A stretch of 57,186 nucleotides of DNA, taken from the NCBI GenBank assembly GCA_947457385.1, contig CANGUX010000003.1, forward strand, positions 1 through 57,186, in the 5' to 3' direction. Numbering within the stretch: position 1 is the stretch's first letter; every line of letters begins with the position of its first letter. This stretch comes from Holosporales bacterium (lineage in GTDB: Bacteria > Pseudomonadota > Alphaproteobacteria > Holosporales > Holosporaceae). The notes beneath the pieces are model-generated. The model ran no database searches, was not told where the DNA came from, and saw nothing but the letters and a program-made list of their open reading frames with translations. Shown here one piece after another: positions 17,326-25,441 of this stretch. The translations under genes were made by a program, and so were the position numbers.

Positions 17326-20043
17326 TTGTCTAAATCTGATATCGTTCTTGTTTCCATAGAAGAAGAGCTAAAACGCTCTTATCTTGATTATGCCATGAGC
17401 GTCATCGTTGCACGTGCTTTGCCAGATGTTCGCGATGGATTAAAGCCCGTGCATCGGCGCATTTTGTATGCCATGGGTGAAGAAGGGTTTGACCATCATA
17501 AACCTCATAAAAAATCAGCGCGCGTTGTGGGTTCAGTGATTGCTAAATATCACCCCCATGGGAATGAGCCCATTTATATGGCCATGGTTCGCATGGCCCA
17601 GACTTTTTCTATGCGCATTTGTTTGATAGATGGTCATGGTAATTTTGGCTCTATGGATGGGGATAAACCTGCGGCTTTTCGATATACCGAGGTACGCCTA
17701 AGCCCCATTGCCCACTTTATATTAGAAGATTACGACAAAGAAACCGTTGATTTTCAAGACAATTATGATAATACCGAAACGATGCCCACGGTTTTGCCAG
17801 CGCGCTTCCCTAATTTATTGGTCAATGGGGCAAGTGGTATTGCAGTGGGGATGGCTACGAATATTCCTAGTCACAATTTAGGGGAAATCATCGATGCCTG
17901 TTGTGCCTTGATCGAAGACCCTACTCTTACGGATCTATCTGCTTTTGTGCTTGGTCCTGATTTTCCAACAGGGGGTATCATTCTTGGGACAAAGGGATTT
18001 TCCGAAGGTCATCGCACAGGACGAGGCAGTTTTTTGTTACGGGGCCGTTGTCACTTTGAAGAAATTCGAAAAGATCGCCAAGGCATTGTGGTCACTGAAA
18101 TTCCCTATCAGGTCAATAAAGCGGCCATGCTGGAACGGATTGCAGAGCTGGTCAATGCCAAAGAATTAGAAGGCATTTCAGATTTGCGCGATGAGTCAGA
18201 CCGCGACGGAGTACGTATTGTCATCGAGCTTAAACGCGATGCCGTTCCAGAAATCGTGCTGAATCGTTTGTACAGCATGACAGCATTACAGACTTCTTTT
18301 GGCATGAATATGCTTGCTTTGCACAAGGGACGTCCTCTTCAAATGAGCTTGTTGGACATGCTCCATGCTTTTCTTGCCTTTCGCAAAGAAGTCATAACAC
18401 GGCGGACACAATATTTTTTGCGTAAAGCTCGGGAACAAGCCAGGATTCTTTTGGGGCTTTTAATTGCCTTACAGCACATTGATCAAATGATTGACCTCAT
18501 TAAAGAATCCGTCAATGGTCCCGAAGCCATAAAAACGTTGATGGGTAAGACTTGGAAAGTCCAAGGAGCCCTTTCTTTTTATTTACAAGAAATAGGAGAA
18601 CAACCCTTAGATCAAGAAATCTTTTTATCTGAGGAACAAGTCCGTGCCATTTTGGCCTTGCGTTTGCAGAGATTAACAGGGATGGAACAAGAAAAAATAC
18701 TCAGCGAATTGAAAGAAAAGCATATAGAAATTAAGGAGCATTTAGCCCTTTTAGGCTCTGATAAAAACATGGATGCCCTGATCAAGAAAGAGCTACTAGA
18801 AATCAAGGAGCGATTTGCAACACCACGTTTAACCGAAATTCAGACTGATGTATCGCATTTAACCGATGAAGATCTCATTCAGCAAGAAGATATGGTGGTG
18901 ACTGTGACGTTAAAGGGTTACATTAAACGCGTTCCTTTAGCAACTTATCGCAGTCAAAAACGTGGAGGACGAGGGCGCAATGCTATGGATACGCGCGAAG
19001 AAGATGAGGTAGCACAGATTTTTGTCACAGATACCCATAGTCTTCTTTTGGTCTTTACGTCTATGGGCATGGCCTATCAGTTAAAGGTTCATGAGCTGCC
19101 CCTGGGATCGACGACGTCTCGAGGTAAGCCTTTGATCAGCTTGTTCCCTATGCGAGAGGGAGAAAGCTTGGCCACTCTTTTGCCTCTTCCTAAGATTTCG
19201 GCTTCTCCCTATATCGTATTTGCTACTTCTATGGGAGATGTACGTAAAAATGCTCTTTCAGACTTTTTATCCATTCGGGCTAATGGAAAAATAGCCATCA
19301 AGCTCTCTTCAGAAGAGCGTTTAATCGCCGTTCGTCTGGCGAATGATGATCAAGATGTCATTCTGTCCTCTTTGAATGGAAAAACCATTCGTTTTCCCAT
19401 TAGCGATCTTAGACAGTTTTCCAGTCGCAGCTCAACGGGTGTACGCGGCATGCGATTAAAACCAGGGGATCAGGTGGTCGCCATGAGCATTTTGCAATCT
19501 TTGCCCTATGATCAAAGCCAAATCGATTTGTATTTTCGTAAAAAACATCGCGAAACAGAAGAGATCATAGTGACGGATGAGAAGGTTCTACACAATGCAG
19601 GCGGTTCTGTGCCCAGTGAGATTCTTTCCCCTGAATTAAGTGCAGAAATGGAACAGAATGAGCAATTCATTCTGAGCATTAGTGCGCGTGGCTTTGGGAA
19701 AAGAACTTCAGCCTATGCCTACCGTTGTGCAAATCGAGGGGGGCAAGGGGTTGCCACCATGGAAGTCAAGGATCGCACAGGTCATATTGTCAATACACTT
19801 CCTGTACATGAAGCAGACGATATTTTATTATTGACAGAAAAAGGACAATTGCTTCGGTGTTCTGTGGGGGATATCCGAATTTCTGGACGCAAAACACAGG
19901 GCGTAAAGTTATTTCGCCTTGAAGCTTCCGAGCATATTGTTTCTGTAGCACTTTTCCCTCATGAAGAAGAGGTTCTGTTGCAAGAGGAAATCATTGAGAC
20001 TGATGTGCCAAATCCTTCTGAACTCCCTGCTTTACCCTTTTGA
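17326..20043 (+). CDS. gyrA: DNA gyrase subunit A
   Basis: 905 residues; cuts and rejoins DNA for negative supercoiling. Start is TTG at 17326, the only in-frame start before the conserved SIEEELKRSYLDYAMSVIVARALPDVRDG. The catalytic tyrosine is Y120 (AAFRYTEVRL). The C-terminal pinwheel contains the GyrA box QKRGGRG near 543, which separates it from ParC. The quinolone pocket is odd: the usual HGDSAVYD reads HGNEPIYM (78-85), so E. coli S83 and D87 correspond to E and M, and the later DGQGNFG reads DGHGNFG. These residues normally hold the water-metal bridge to quinolones. The rest is conventional, so the enzyme should work. The gene stands alone, divergent from the lipoprotein gene. Confidence 0.96.
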   Translation: MSKSDIVLVSIEEELKRSYLDYAMSVIVARALPDVRDGLKPVHRRILYAMGEEGFDHHKPHKKSARVVGSVIAKYHPHGNEPIYMAMVRMAQTFSMRICLIDGHGNFGSMDGDKPAAFRYTEVRLSPIAHFILEDYDKETVDFQDNYDNTETMPTVLPARFPNLLVNGASGIAVGMATNIPSHNLGEIIDACCALIEDPTLTDLSAFVLGPDFPTGGIILGTKGFSEGHRTGRGSFLLRGRCHFEEIRKDRQGIVVTEIPYQVNKAAMLERIAELVNAKELEGISDLRDESDRDGVRIVIELKRDAVPEIVLNRLYSMTALQTSFGMNMLALHKGRPLQMSLLDMLHAFLAFRKEVITRRTQYFLRKAREQARILLGLLIALQHIDQMIDLIKESVNGPEAIKTLMGKTWKVQGALSFYLQEIGEQPLDQEIFLSEEQVRAILALRLQRLTGMEQEKILSELKEKHIEIKEHLALLGSDKNMDALIKKELLEIKERFATPRLTEIQTDVSHLTDEDLIQQEDMVVTVTLKGYIKRVPLATYRSQKRGGRGRNAMDTREEDEVAQIFVTDTHSLLLVFTSMGMAYQLKVHELPLGSTTSRGKPLISLFPMREGESLATLLPLPKISASPYIVFATSMGDVRKNALSDFLSIRANGKIAIKLSSEERLIAVRLANDDQDVILSSLNGKTIRFPISDLRQFSSRSSTGVRGMRLKPGDQVVAMSILQSLPYDQSQIDLYFRKKHRETEEIIVTDEKVLHNAGGSVPSEILSPELSAEMEQNEQFILSISARGFGKRTSAYAYRCANRGGQGVATMEVKDRTGHIVNTLPVHEADDILLLTEKGQLLRCSVGDIRISGRKTQGVKLFRLEASEHIVSVALFPHEEEVLLQEEIIETDVPNPSELPALPF

Positions 20044-20947
20044 TGCTTCTCTTGTTTTTTCCATGGTAATATTTATCTATCCTTTTTTAATGGGTATTTT
20101 TCGCATCGTTTAATGTAAAATTTATTCTAATAGCTTTTTGTAAATGCGCCCCCAAGCGTTACGGGATGACGGGCTTAAGGATTTATGGTAAAGCCCAAGG
20201 GGTATAGACATAAGGCCAAGGACAATCTTTGCTTTATCGAGGCTTTTTTTGTAGGGCTATCTGCTGTTAAATCAGTATAGACAGCCATGCAATAGAGTTT
20301 CACAAATTAAAGAAATTCGTGAGAAATGATCTATAGAACAAAATAAGAGACATTAAAGAATATACAAAAGACATGGCCATAAGAGGGCTATAGGTAGGAT
20401 AGAAGATGTCAGCCTCACTGATTTGTTCTAGAACCCTTAGAAAAATCATTAGAAATACATTAGCAAGAAAGAACTCAGATGTATCCAAAGATCTGGGGAT
20501 AGGAAAAGATGATGCGTTTTTTACGGAGCTTTTTACGTATTATCCAAAAAACACAAAAATCCGATTTTTAAGTTACTCTAGACACAAACAAGAGTAAAAT
20601 TTATTGATTTGCGATCAATAAGAATGAAAACAAGGGGTATCTTTGTTAAAATGACGCAGAGACTTGAGAAAAAAATAACAAAATCCAAAACATCGCTAGT
20701 GCAATCCAACGACTTCCCATAAAATAAGATTTCGCAAGATTTATACAAGGTCAAACGATATCAAACGAAACCAAACAAAATGCAAGGCCTTAGATAGTAT
20801 GTTTATGTATTATTTATTTTTGTTAACAAGTCATTGTTGCTATCTATGCTTCGTTAAAAGTGCCCCACCAAAATGCATGCGATGTGTAACGGATCATGGC
20901 CATCCAATAAGCCAGCATACAGTCTTAACCATAAGACCTAAGATAGG
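20044..20947. other. Decayed non-coding region after gyrA
   Basis: About 900 bases with frequent stops in all frames. The longest frame (20406-20597, 63 codons, plus strand) starts MSASLICSRTLRKIIRN and has no ribosome binding site or motif I know. No tRNA, tmRNA or terminator was recognised. Together with the IS5 fragment that follows, this looks like old mobile-element debris. Confidence 0.5.
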
Positions 20948-21115
20948 GATAAACGCATGCAGGGAACGCTATATGGTAAAAATCTTTTTAGAGCCCACCA
21001 TCTTATTGAAAACTTCTTTGAAAAATAGGCATTAGCTATACGTTATGATAAAACATCGCAGAACAGGAGCAAGCTATCTGGCTTCATTGAAGACCAAATG
21101 TACTCCATCATGTAA
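20948..21115 (+). pseudogene. IS5-family transposase C-terminal remnant
   Basis: One frame reads DKRMQGTLYGKNLFRAHHLI, then ENFFEK, a stop, then ALAIRYDKTSQNRSKLSGFI before the final stop. This matches the C-terminal block of IS5/IS427-type transposases (LYK.RHLIENFF.KLK..R.IATRYDKT..NFL..I), including the third catalytic acid (E of IENFF). The internal stop and the lost N-terminal and central parts make it a dead fragment. I found no ends. Confidence 0.75.
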
Positions 21116-21234
21116 AATTAAAGCGACATGATATAGAAATGCATAAAGCGCTTTGTTTCTCTTGTGAGAGTCAGAGATAAGAACCTATGCATGAGAGATC
21201 GGTTGAATTTTATCTCTTTGCTTAGAAATAGGAA

Positions 21235-22092
21235 TCATCCTAATGGCAATTGATGAAAAGGAAGAACTTGAAAGGCATGAGGGTTATGCATGATTGCTTT
21301 CAGCATGGCATGATTCAAGCTATGCCCAGGAAAAACGGCAGAAACCTGACCATAGAAAAATTTTCCTAACAAAGCAAAATCGCCAATAAGATCCAGAATT
21401 TTGTGCCTTGCACACTCTTGATCGAGACGAAATCCTTCAGTATTTATGGGGATTCCATCCTTTAGTACAACAGCACAGGAAAGGGATCCGCCTTGAATGA
21501 AGCCAGAATTGCGCAAATTTTGTATATCCTCAAGCTTTACAAATGTGCGTGAAGGCGCAATTTCTTCTATAAAATTACCCTCTAAAACAGAATAAGAGTA
21601 ATGGTGCACGATGTCTTTGGATAGAGGCATAGAAACTGAAAAAGAAGGCAACCCAGGAGAAACTTCAATACGTTGCTGTTCTTTCACCAAAGAAAGGGAT
21701 TCCTGCATAACGATCCATTGTGTTTCTAGAGTGCTTTCTTTTCGTCCCCCTTGTTGCAACAAGTTTACATAGGGTTCAGAGCTGCCATCAAAAATAGGGC
21801 ATTCTTCTCCATCTACTTCAATGCATAAATCCGTAAGGCCGATTCCATAACACGCTGCAAGAAAATGCTCAACCATGCCAAGGTGTGTGTTTTTTTGCTG
21901 TGCGGTTAGGGTTGTCATAGATCGTGTACTGCCTACCTGTTGCCAATGTGCCATCAGAGAGCAACCAGATACTAAAAACTGAATGCCATATTCAAAAGGA
22001 GCTGGCTTAATGACCAAGTGCGTGATTTTCCCGCTATGCACTGCAATTCCAGAACAACGAACCTCATGCGCTAGTGTTGCATGAACTTTCAT
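21235..22092 (-). CDS. lpxC: UDP-3-O-acyl-N-acetylglucosamine deacetylase LpxC
   Basis: Zinc enzyme for the first committed step of lipid A synthesis. 285 residues, at the short end for the family (about 300). Zinc ligands are visible: His in MVEHFLAAC (about 73-81) and the pair in RHKILDLIGD (about 229-238, His and Asp). IFDGSSEPYV (about 99-108) holds the general-base region, and APSRTF (about 180) is a conserved substrate-contact block. The ATG at 22092 has AAGAG five bases upstream. It lies downstream of the alpha operon on the same strand but 304 bases away, so a separate promoter is likely. With lptD it shows that this organism makes LPS. Confidence 0.95.
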   Translation of the reverse strand: MKVHATLAHEVRCSGIAVHSGKITHLVIKPAPFEYGIQFLVSGCSLMAHWQQVGSTRSMTTLTAQQKNTHLGMVEHFLAACYGIGLTDLCIEVDGEECPIFDGSSEPYVNLLQQGGRKESTLETQWIVMQESLSLVKEQQRIEVSPGLPSFSVSMPLSKDIVHHYSYSVLEGNFIEEIAPSRTFVKLEDIQNLRNSGFIQGGSLSCAVVLKDGIPINTEGFRLDQECARHKILDLIGDFALLGKFFYGQVSAVFPGHSLNHAMLKAIMHNPHAFQVLPFHQLPLG

Positions 22093-22396
22093 GAGCTCTT
22101 CAATGCTGTGAAATCCTTTTTTTATGATGACATATCTTTCTTGTGGTGTAACGCATTTTCTAAAAAGAATATGCCTCTTTTCATTAAAGTGAAAAACGCA
22201 ATTTCTTCAAATAAAACTTTTTTTGATGCGTTATATTTATTTTTATCTAAAAAAAGAGCAATACACTTTGTAAAAAGTTAGATAAGTATCGCCTTTGCCC
22301 AACAGGCCATCAAAAAAATTGCAACATGCACTTTAAGACACGTGCTTTGAAAAAGAGCCAACTAGAAAATGAGCTCTCAATCAAAATATAGCATGC
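22093..22396. other. Spacer between rplQ and lpxC
   Basis: 304 bases, strongly AT-rich, no gene. It should contain the end of the alpha operon and the lpxC promoter. An opposite-strand open frame (22081-22281) overlaps the lpxC start and has no support. One candidate terminator lies at its right end. Confidence 0.5.
22349..22378 (-). terminator. Possible terminator of the alpha operon
   Basis: On the minus strand, about 20 bases after the rplQ stop, AGAGC pairs with GCTCT around a loop of about 14 bases, followed directly by TTTT. The stem is short and the loop long, so this is only a candidate. Confidence 0.35.
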
Positions 22397-22777
22397 CTAA
22401 TTGATTTTTTCTGTACTGGCTCCCTCAACGAATTCAATAACAGCCATAGGAGCTTGATCCCCATATCGAAAACCTGCATGAAGAATACGAACATACCCAC
22501 CAGGACGCTGTGAGAATCTTGGAGCTAATTCTGTGATGATTTTTTGGGCTGCTTCCTTATTGCGAAGAGCTCGATAAATCGTTCGAAATGCCAACATCGG
22601 AGCATTGCGTTTTCCTTTCGTAATAAGACGTTCAACAATTGGACGAATTTCCTTGGCTTTTGGAAGTGTCGTAACAATCTTCTCTTTTTGCACTAAATGG
22701 ATAGCAAGTCCAGACAAAAGAGCTTTACGCTGATTGGTTGAGCGATTAAATTTACGATGAGCCATTCCATGACGCAT
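22397..22777 (-). CDS. rplQ: 50S ribosomal protein L17
   Basis: 126 residues. The N-terminal MRHGMAHRKFNRSTNQRKAL is diagnostic, followed by the RPIVERLITKGK segment and the C-terminal GGYVRILHAGFRYGDQAPMA, then VIEF. It lies at the polypeptide exit region of the large subunit. Last gene of the rpsM-rpsK-rpoA-rplQ group, 12 bases after the rpoA stop, with GGAGG before its ATG. Confidence 0.98.
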   Translation of the reverse strand: MRHGMAHRKFNRSTNQRKALLSGLAIHLVQKEKIVTTLPKAKEIRPIVERLITKGKRNAPMLAFRTIYRALRNKEAAQKIITELAPRFSQRPGGYVRILHAGFRYGDQAPMAVIEFVEGASTEKIN

Positions 22778-22789
22778 TTTTAGTCCTCC

Positions 22790-23818
22790 CTAAGCTTCAT
22801 TGTTTCGTAATTCTTGAATGAGTTGATCAATATTTTCAGGCGGCCAATCTGGATAATCCATTCCCAAACTTAAGCCAAGATCTGCCAATACTGCACTAAT
22901 ATCATCTAAAGATTTTCTTCCAAAATTCGGTGTTCTTAAAAGATCCATATCTCTCTTTTTCACCAAATCTCCAACATATACAATACCCTCATTCTGAAGA
23001 CAATTAAGACATCGAACGCTTAATTCTAACTCTTTTATATTTTTAAAGAAAATCGGAGGGAAAGCCCCTGCTCTCTTCTGCTCTATGCCTATAACAGGCT
23101 TCACAACAGCTTGTGTTTCAAAAGCAACAAGTTGCTTTAGCTGATCTTGCAAAATCAAAGCAGCCTCATTGACGGCGTCTTTGGGAGAAATAGAGCCATT
23201 TGTTTCTACGGTAAGCATAAGACGGTCATAATCTGTAGATTGTACAACACGCGCACGCTCTACCTCAAAAGAAACACGCCGAACAGGATTGTAACGCGCA
23301 TCTAGGACAATCTCTCCCACCTGGCGTCGATCATAAGGAGAAAATGTCGATGGGACATACCCTTTTCCACGCCCTACATACAACTCCATCTCCAGGATTC
23401 CCCCTTCTCCTAGGGTACAAATCGGCTGCCCTGGATTCAGAATGTCGAGTTCCCCCCCCCCTTGAATCATAGATGCGGTCACCAAACAAGGCCCCTTGGC
23501 CGAAAGTACAAAGCGTTTTGGAAATTCTTCCCCATGCAAACACAACTCTAACGCTTTAATGTTCAAAACAATATCTGTAACATCTTCAACTACATTGGGA
23601 AGCGAAGAAAATTCTAAAAAAGCACCTCCGATTTTAATAGAAGTGACAGCAGTCCCTTGAATAGAAGACAAAAGAACACGTCGCAAGGCATTGCCCAACG
23701 TAATGCCAAAGCCTTTTTCCAAAGGCTCAACCACTACAGTTCCTAGACGATCGTCTCTTTCTTCCTGTTTGAAAGCAACCCTGTAGGGTCTAATAAGATG
23801 ATTCCAACTGCTACTCAT
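22790..23818 (-). CDS. rpoA: RNA polymerase alpha subunit
   Basis: 342 residues. The N-terminal assembly domain shows FGITLGNALRRVLLSSIQG (about 34-52) and GKGYVPS. The C-terminal domain (about 255-330) carries ELSVRCLNCLQ and LLRTPNFGRKSLDDI, the helix-hairpin-helix that contacts UP-element DNA. The codons for the GGG of MIQGGGELD (around 23452-23461) form an uninterrupted run of ten G on the coding strand, an unusual slippage-prone tract inside an essential gene. The frame is intact on both sides and the length matches homologues. It sits between rpsK and rplQ. Confidence 0.98.
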   Translation of the reverse strand: MSSSWNHLIRPYRVAFKQEERDDRLGTVVVEPLEKGFGITLGNALRRVLLSSIQGTAVTSIKIGGAFLEFSSLPNVVEDVTDIVLNIKALELCLHGEEFPKRFVLSAKGPCLVTASMIQGGGELDILNPGQPICTLGEGGILEMELYVGRGKGYVPSTFSPYDRRQVGEIVLDARYNPVRRVSFEVERARVVQSTDYDRLMLTVETNGSISPKDAVNEAALILQDQLKQLVAFETQAVVKPVIGIEQKRAGAFPPIFFKNIKELELSVRCLNCLQNEGIVYVGDLVKKRDMDLLRTPNFGRKSLDDISAVLADLGLSLGMDYPDWPPENIDQLIQELRNNEA

Positions 23819-23877
23819 AACTCCTTCTCCAGAATGCTAACCATGACTTCGCTTTCGACGAATGTATCAGAAAGAAG

Positions 23878-24264
23878 CTATACTCTTCGACGCTTAGGTG
23901 CTCGACATCCATTGTAAGGAATCGGAGTAATATCACGAATTAAAGTAATGACAAATCCCTCGCTATGCAATGTTCGTATCGCAGCCTCTCGACCACTTCC
24001 TGGTCCCTTCGTTAAAACTTCTAGATTTTTTACGCCGTGAACTTGAGCTTTTTTAGCTACATCTTCTGCCGCCATCTGTGCTGCATAAGGAGTAGACTGT
24101 TTAGAGCCTGAAAATCCAGCCAATCCCGATGATGACCAGGCGATCACATTGCCTTGGATGTCGGTGATGGTAATCATCGTGTTGTTAAATGTAGAACAAA
24201 TATGCGCAATGGCAGAAGGAACATTCTTCTTCTGGCGCTTCCGTTGAGAAATAACTCTTGCCAT
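23878..24264 (-). CDS. rpsK: 30S ribosomal protein S11
   Basis: 128 residues. Typical S11 features: the basic N-terminus, [20 protein letters not shown] (about 19-38), the AAEDVAKKA helix, [13 protein letters not shown] (about 87-99) and the C-terminal [20 protein letters not shown]. It helps form the mRNA exit/platform site with S7 and S18. It begins five bases after rpsM. Confidence 0.98.
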   Translation of the reverse strand: MARVISQRKRQKKNVPSAIAHICSTFNNTMITITDIQGNVIAWSSSGLAGFSGSKQSTPYAAQMAAEDVAKKAQVHGVKNLEVLTKGPGSGREAAIRTLHSEGFVITLIRDITPIPYNGCRAPKRRRV

Positions 24265-24269
24265 AAATT

Positions 24270-24638
24270 CTATCCTTTCTTGCCCATGATTGCTTTAGCA
24301 CGCCCACGACGCGTACGCGCATTGGTGTGTGTTCTTTGTCCACGCACGGGGAGATTCTTTCGATGCCTCAACCCCCGATACGTTCCTAAATCCATCAATC
24401 GTTTCTTACTCATGGTCACTTCACGACGAAGATCCCCTTCGACTTTATAGTCTTTGTCGATAAGCTCTCGGATGCCAAGAACCTCTTTTTCTGTCAGAGA
24501 AAAAACCCGTCTTCCCGGATCTAATCGCAATTTTTCACAAATTTCTTTAGCCTTCACCGGGCCAATTCCATAAATATAACGGAGCGAAATGAAAACGGGC
24601 TTTCCCGTTGGAATATTTACGCCAGCAATACGCGCCAC
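24270..24638 (-). CDS. rpsM: 30S ribosomal protein S13
   Basis: 122 residues from the GTG at 24638, giving the universal start [10 protein letters not shown], with AGGGA just upstream. An open frame extends 18 codons further to a TTG but that extension is not part of the S13 family. The helix-hairpin-helix region ([14 protein letters not shown]) and the basic C-terminus ([16 protein letters not shown]) are clear. First gene here of the alpha operon. The usual upstream genes secY and adk are not present; a divergent ferredoxin gene lies there instead, so the promoter must be in 24639-24873. Confidence 0.97.
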   Translation of the reverse strand: MARIAGVNIPTGKPVFISLRYIYGIGPVKAKEICEKLRLDPGRRVFSLTEKEVLGIRELIDKDYKVEGDLRREVTMSKKRLMDLGTYRGLRHRKNLPVRGQRTHTNARTRRGRAKAIMGKKG

Positions 24639-24873
24639 AGATTCCCTAGACAAATAGCTTGTAAGAACCAGTATACGATCCTCTTCTGACAAAGCAAGCC
24701 CCCCACGAAAAGATCGCTTTAAGGAACCCTTCCTATTTCAGTCTTGCTTTGATATATTAACTCAGCCTAGGATTCAGCATTATTTTGCCTATTTACGATT
24801 CTAACGTCACCTAGATTTTGACAAAAGATCGACTTTTGAAGATACTGAACGAAATTCTTTGATTGAGGTGGGT

Positions 24874-25206
24874 ATGCCAAAGGTTCGTTTTATTCTTACA
24901 ACAGGAGAAGTGCAAGAAGTAGATGCCCCACTCAATGCGACACTTCTAGAGGTTGCGCGGCAGTACAATATCGATCTTGAAGGGGCCTGTGAGGGATCGT
25001 TAGCTTGTTCCACGTGTCATGTCGTGGTGCATCCTGATTGGTATGACAAACTAGAACTAGAGACTCCGGATGAAGGAGATATGCTTGATTTGGCCTTTGG
25101 TCTGACAAAAACATCACGCTTAGGTTGCCAAATTCGTGTCACAGAAGAACTAGATGGTCTTACCGTAACGATTCCTCAAGAAACGCGTCATCTTTTTGTA
25201 AAATAA
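24874..25206 (+). CDS. fdx: 2Fe-2S ferredoxin, adrenodoxin/ISC type
   Basis: 110 residues. Cluster ligands are visible as CEGSLACSTC and a later Cys in SRLGCQI, the C-x5-C-x2-C...C spacing of ISC-type ferredoxins. Such ferredoxins supply electrons for iron-sulphur cluster assembly. The ATG at 24874 follows GAGGTGGGT; an ATT start 5 codons upstream is rejected. Divergent from rpsM across about 235 bases. Confidence 0.94.
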   Translation: MPKVRFILTTGEVQEVDAPLNATLLEVARQYNIDLEGACEGSLACSTCHVVVHPDWYDKLELETPDEGDMLDLAFGLTKTSRLGCQIRVTEELDGLTVTIPQETRHLFVK

Positions 25207-25246
25207 TCACGATTTCTGTATCGCTTTTTTCTAAGGGAAAGGTTGC

Positions 25247-25441
25247 ATGAAACAAAGAAAACAGGATAGACTTCATATAAGGCTTTTGGCACGCTTTTTA
25301 TGTGTCATAGTGAGGGATAAAAAGTCCCTTTTAAAAAAAATAAGCCCCTACCCTCGATTTTTATTCCTTTTTCCATTCCCGTTTTTAATCTTTCATTGGG
25401 GATGGGAGGATCATCCCTTTTCCATTAAGGAGACGTTATGA
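25247..25441 (+). CDS. Doubtful 64-residue ORF overlapping the lon start
   Basis: ATG with AAAGG about six bases upstream; the stop overlaps the lon ATG (ATGA). The product has a basic N-terminal third (MKQRKQDRLHIRLLARFLC) and one aromatic hydrophobic stretch (FLFLFPFPFLIFHWGW). The position would suit a leader coupled to lon, but no family is recognised and it may be chance. Confidence 0.28.
   Translation: MKQRKQDRLHIRLLARFLCVIVRDKKSLLKKISPYPRFLFLFPFPFLIFHWGWEDHPFSIKETL

Noticed and set aside
22081-22281. A plus-strand frame overlapping the lpxC start
   Set aside because: AT-rich, no ribosome site, and overlaps a certain start on the other strand.
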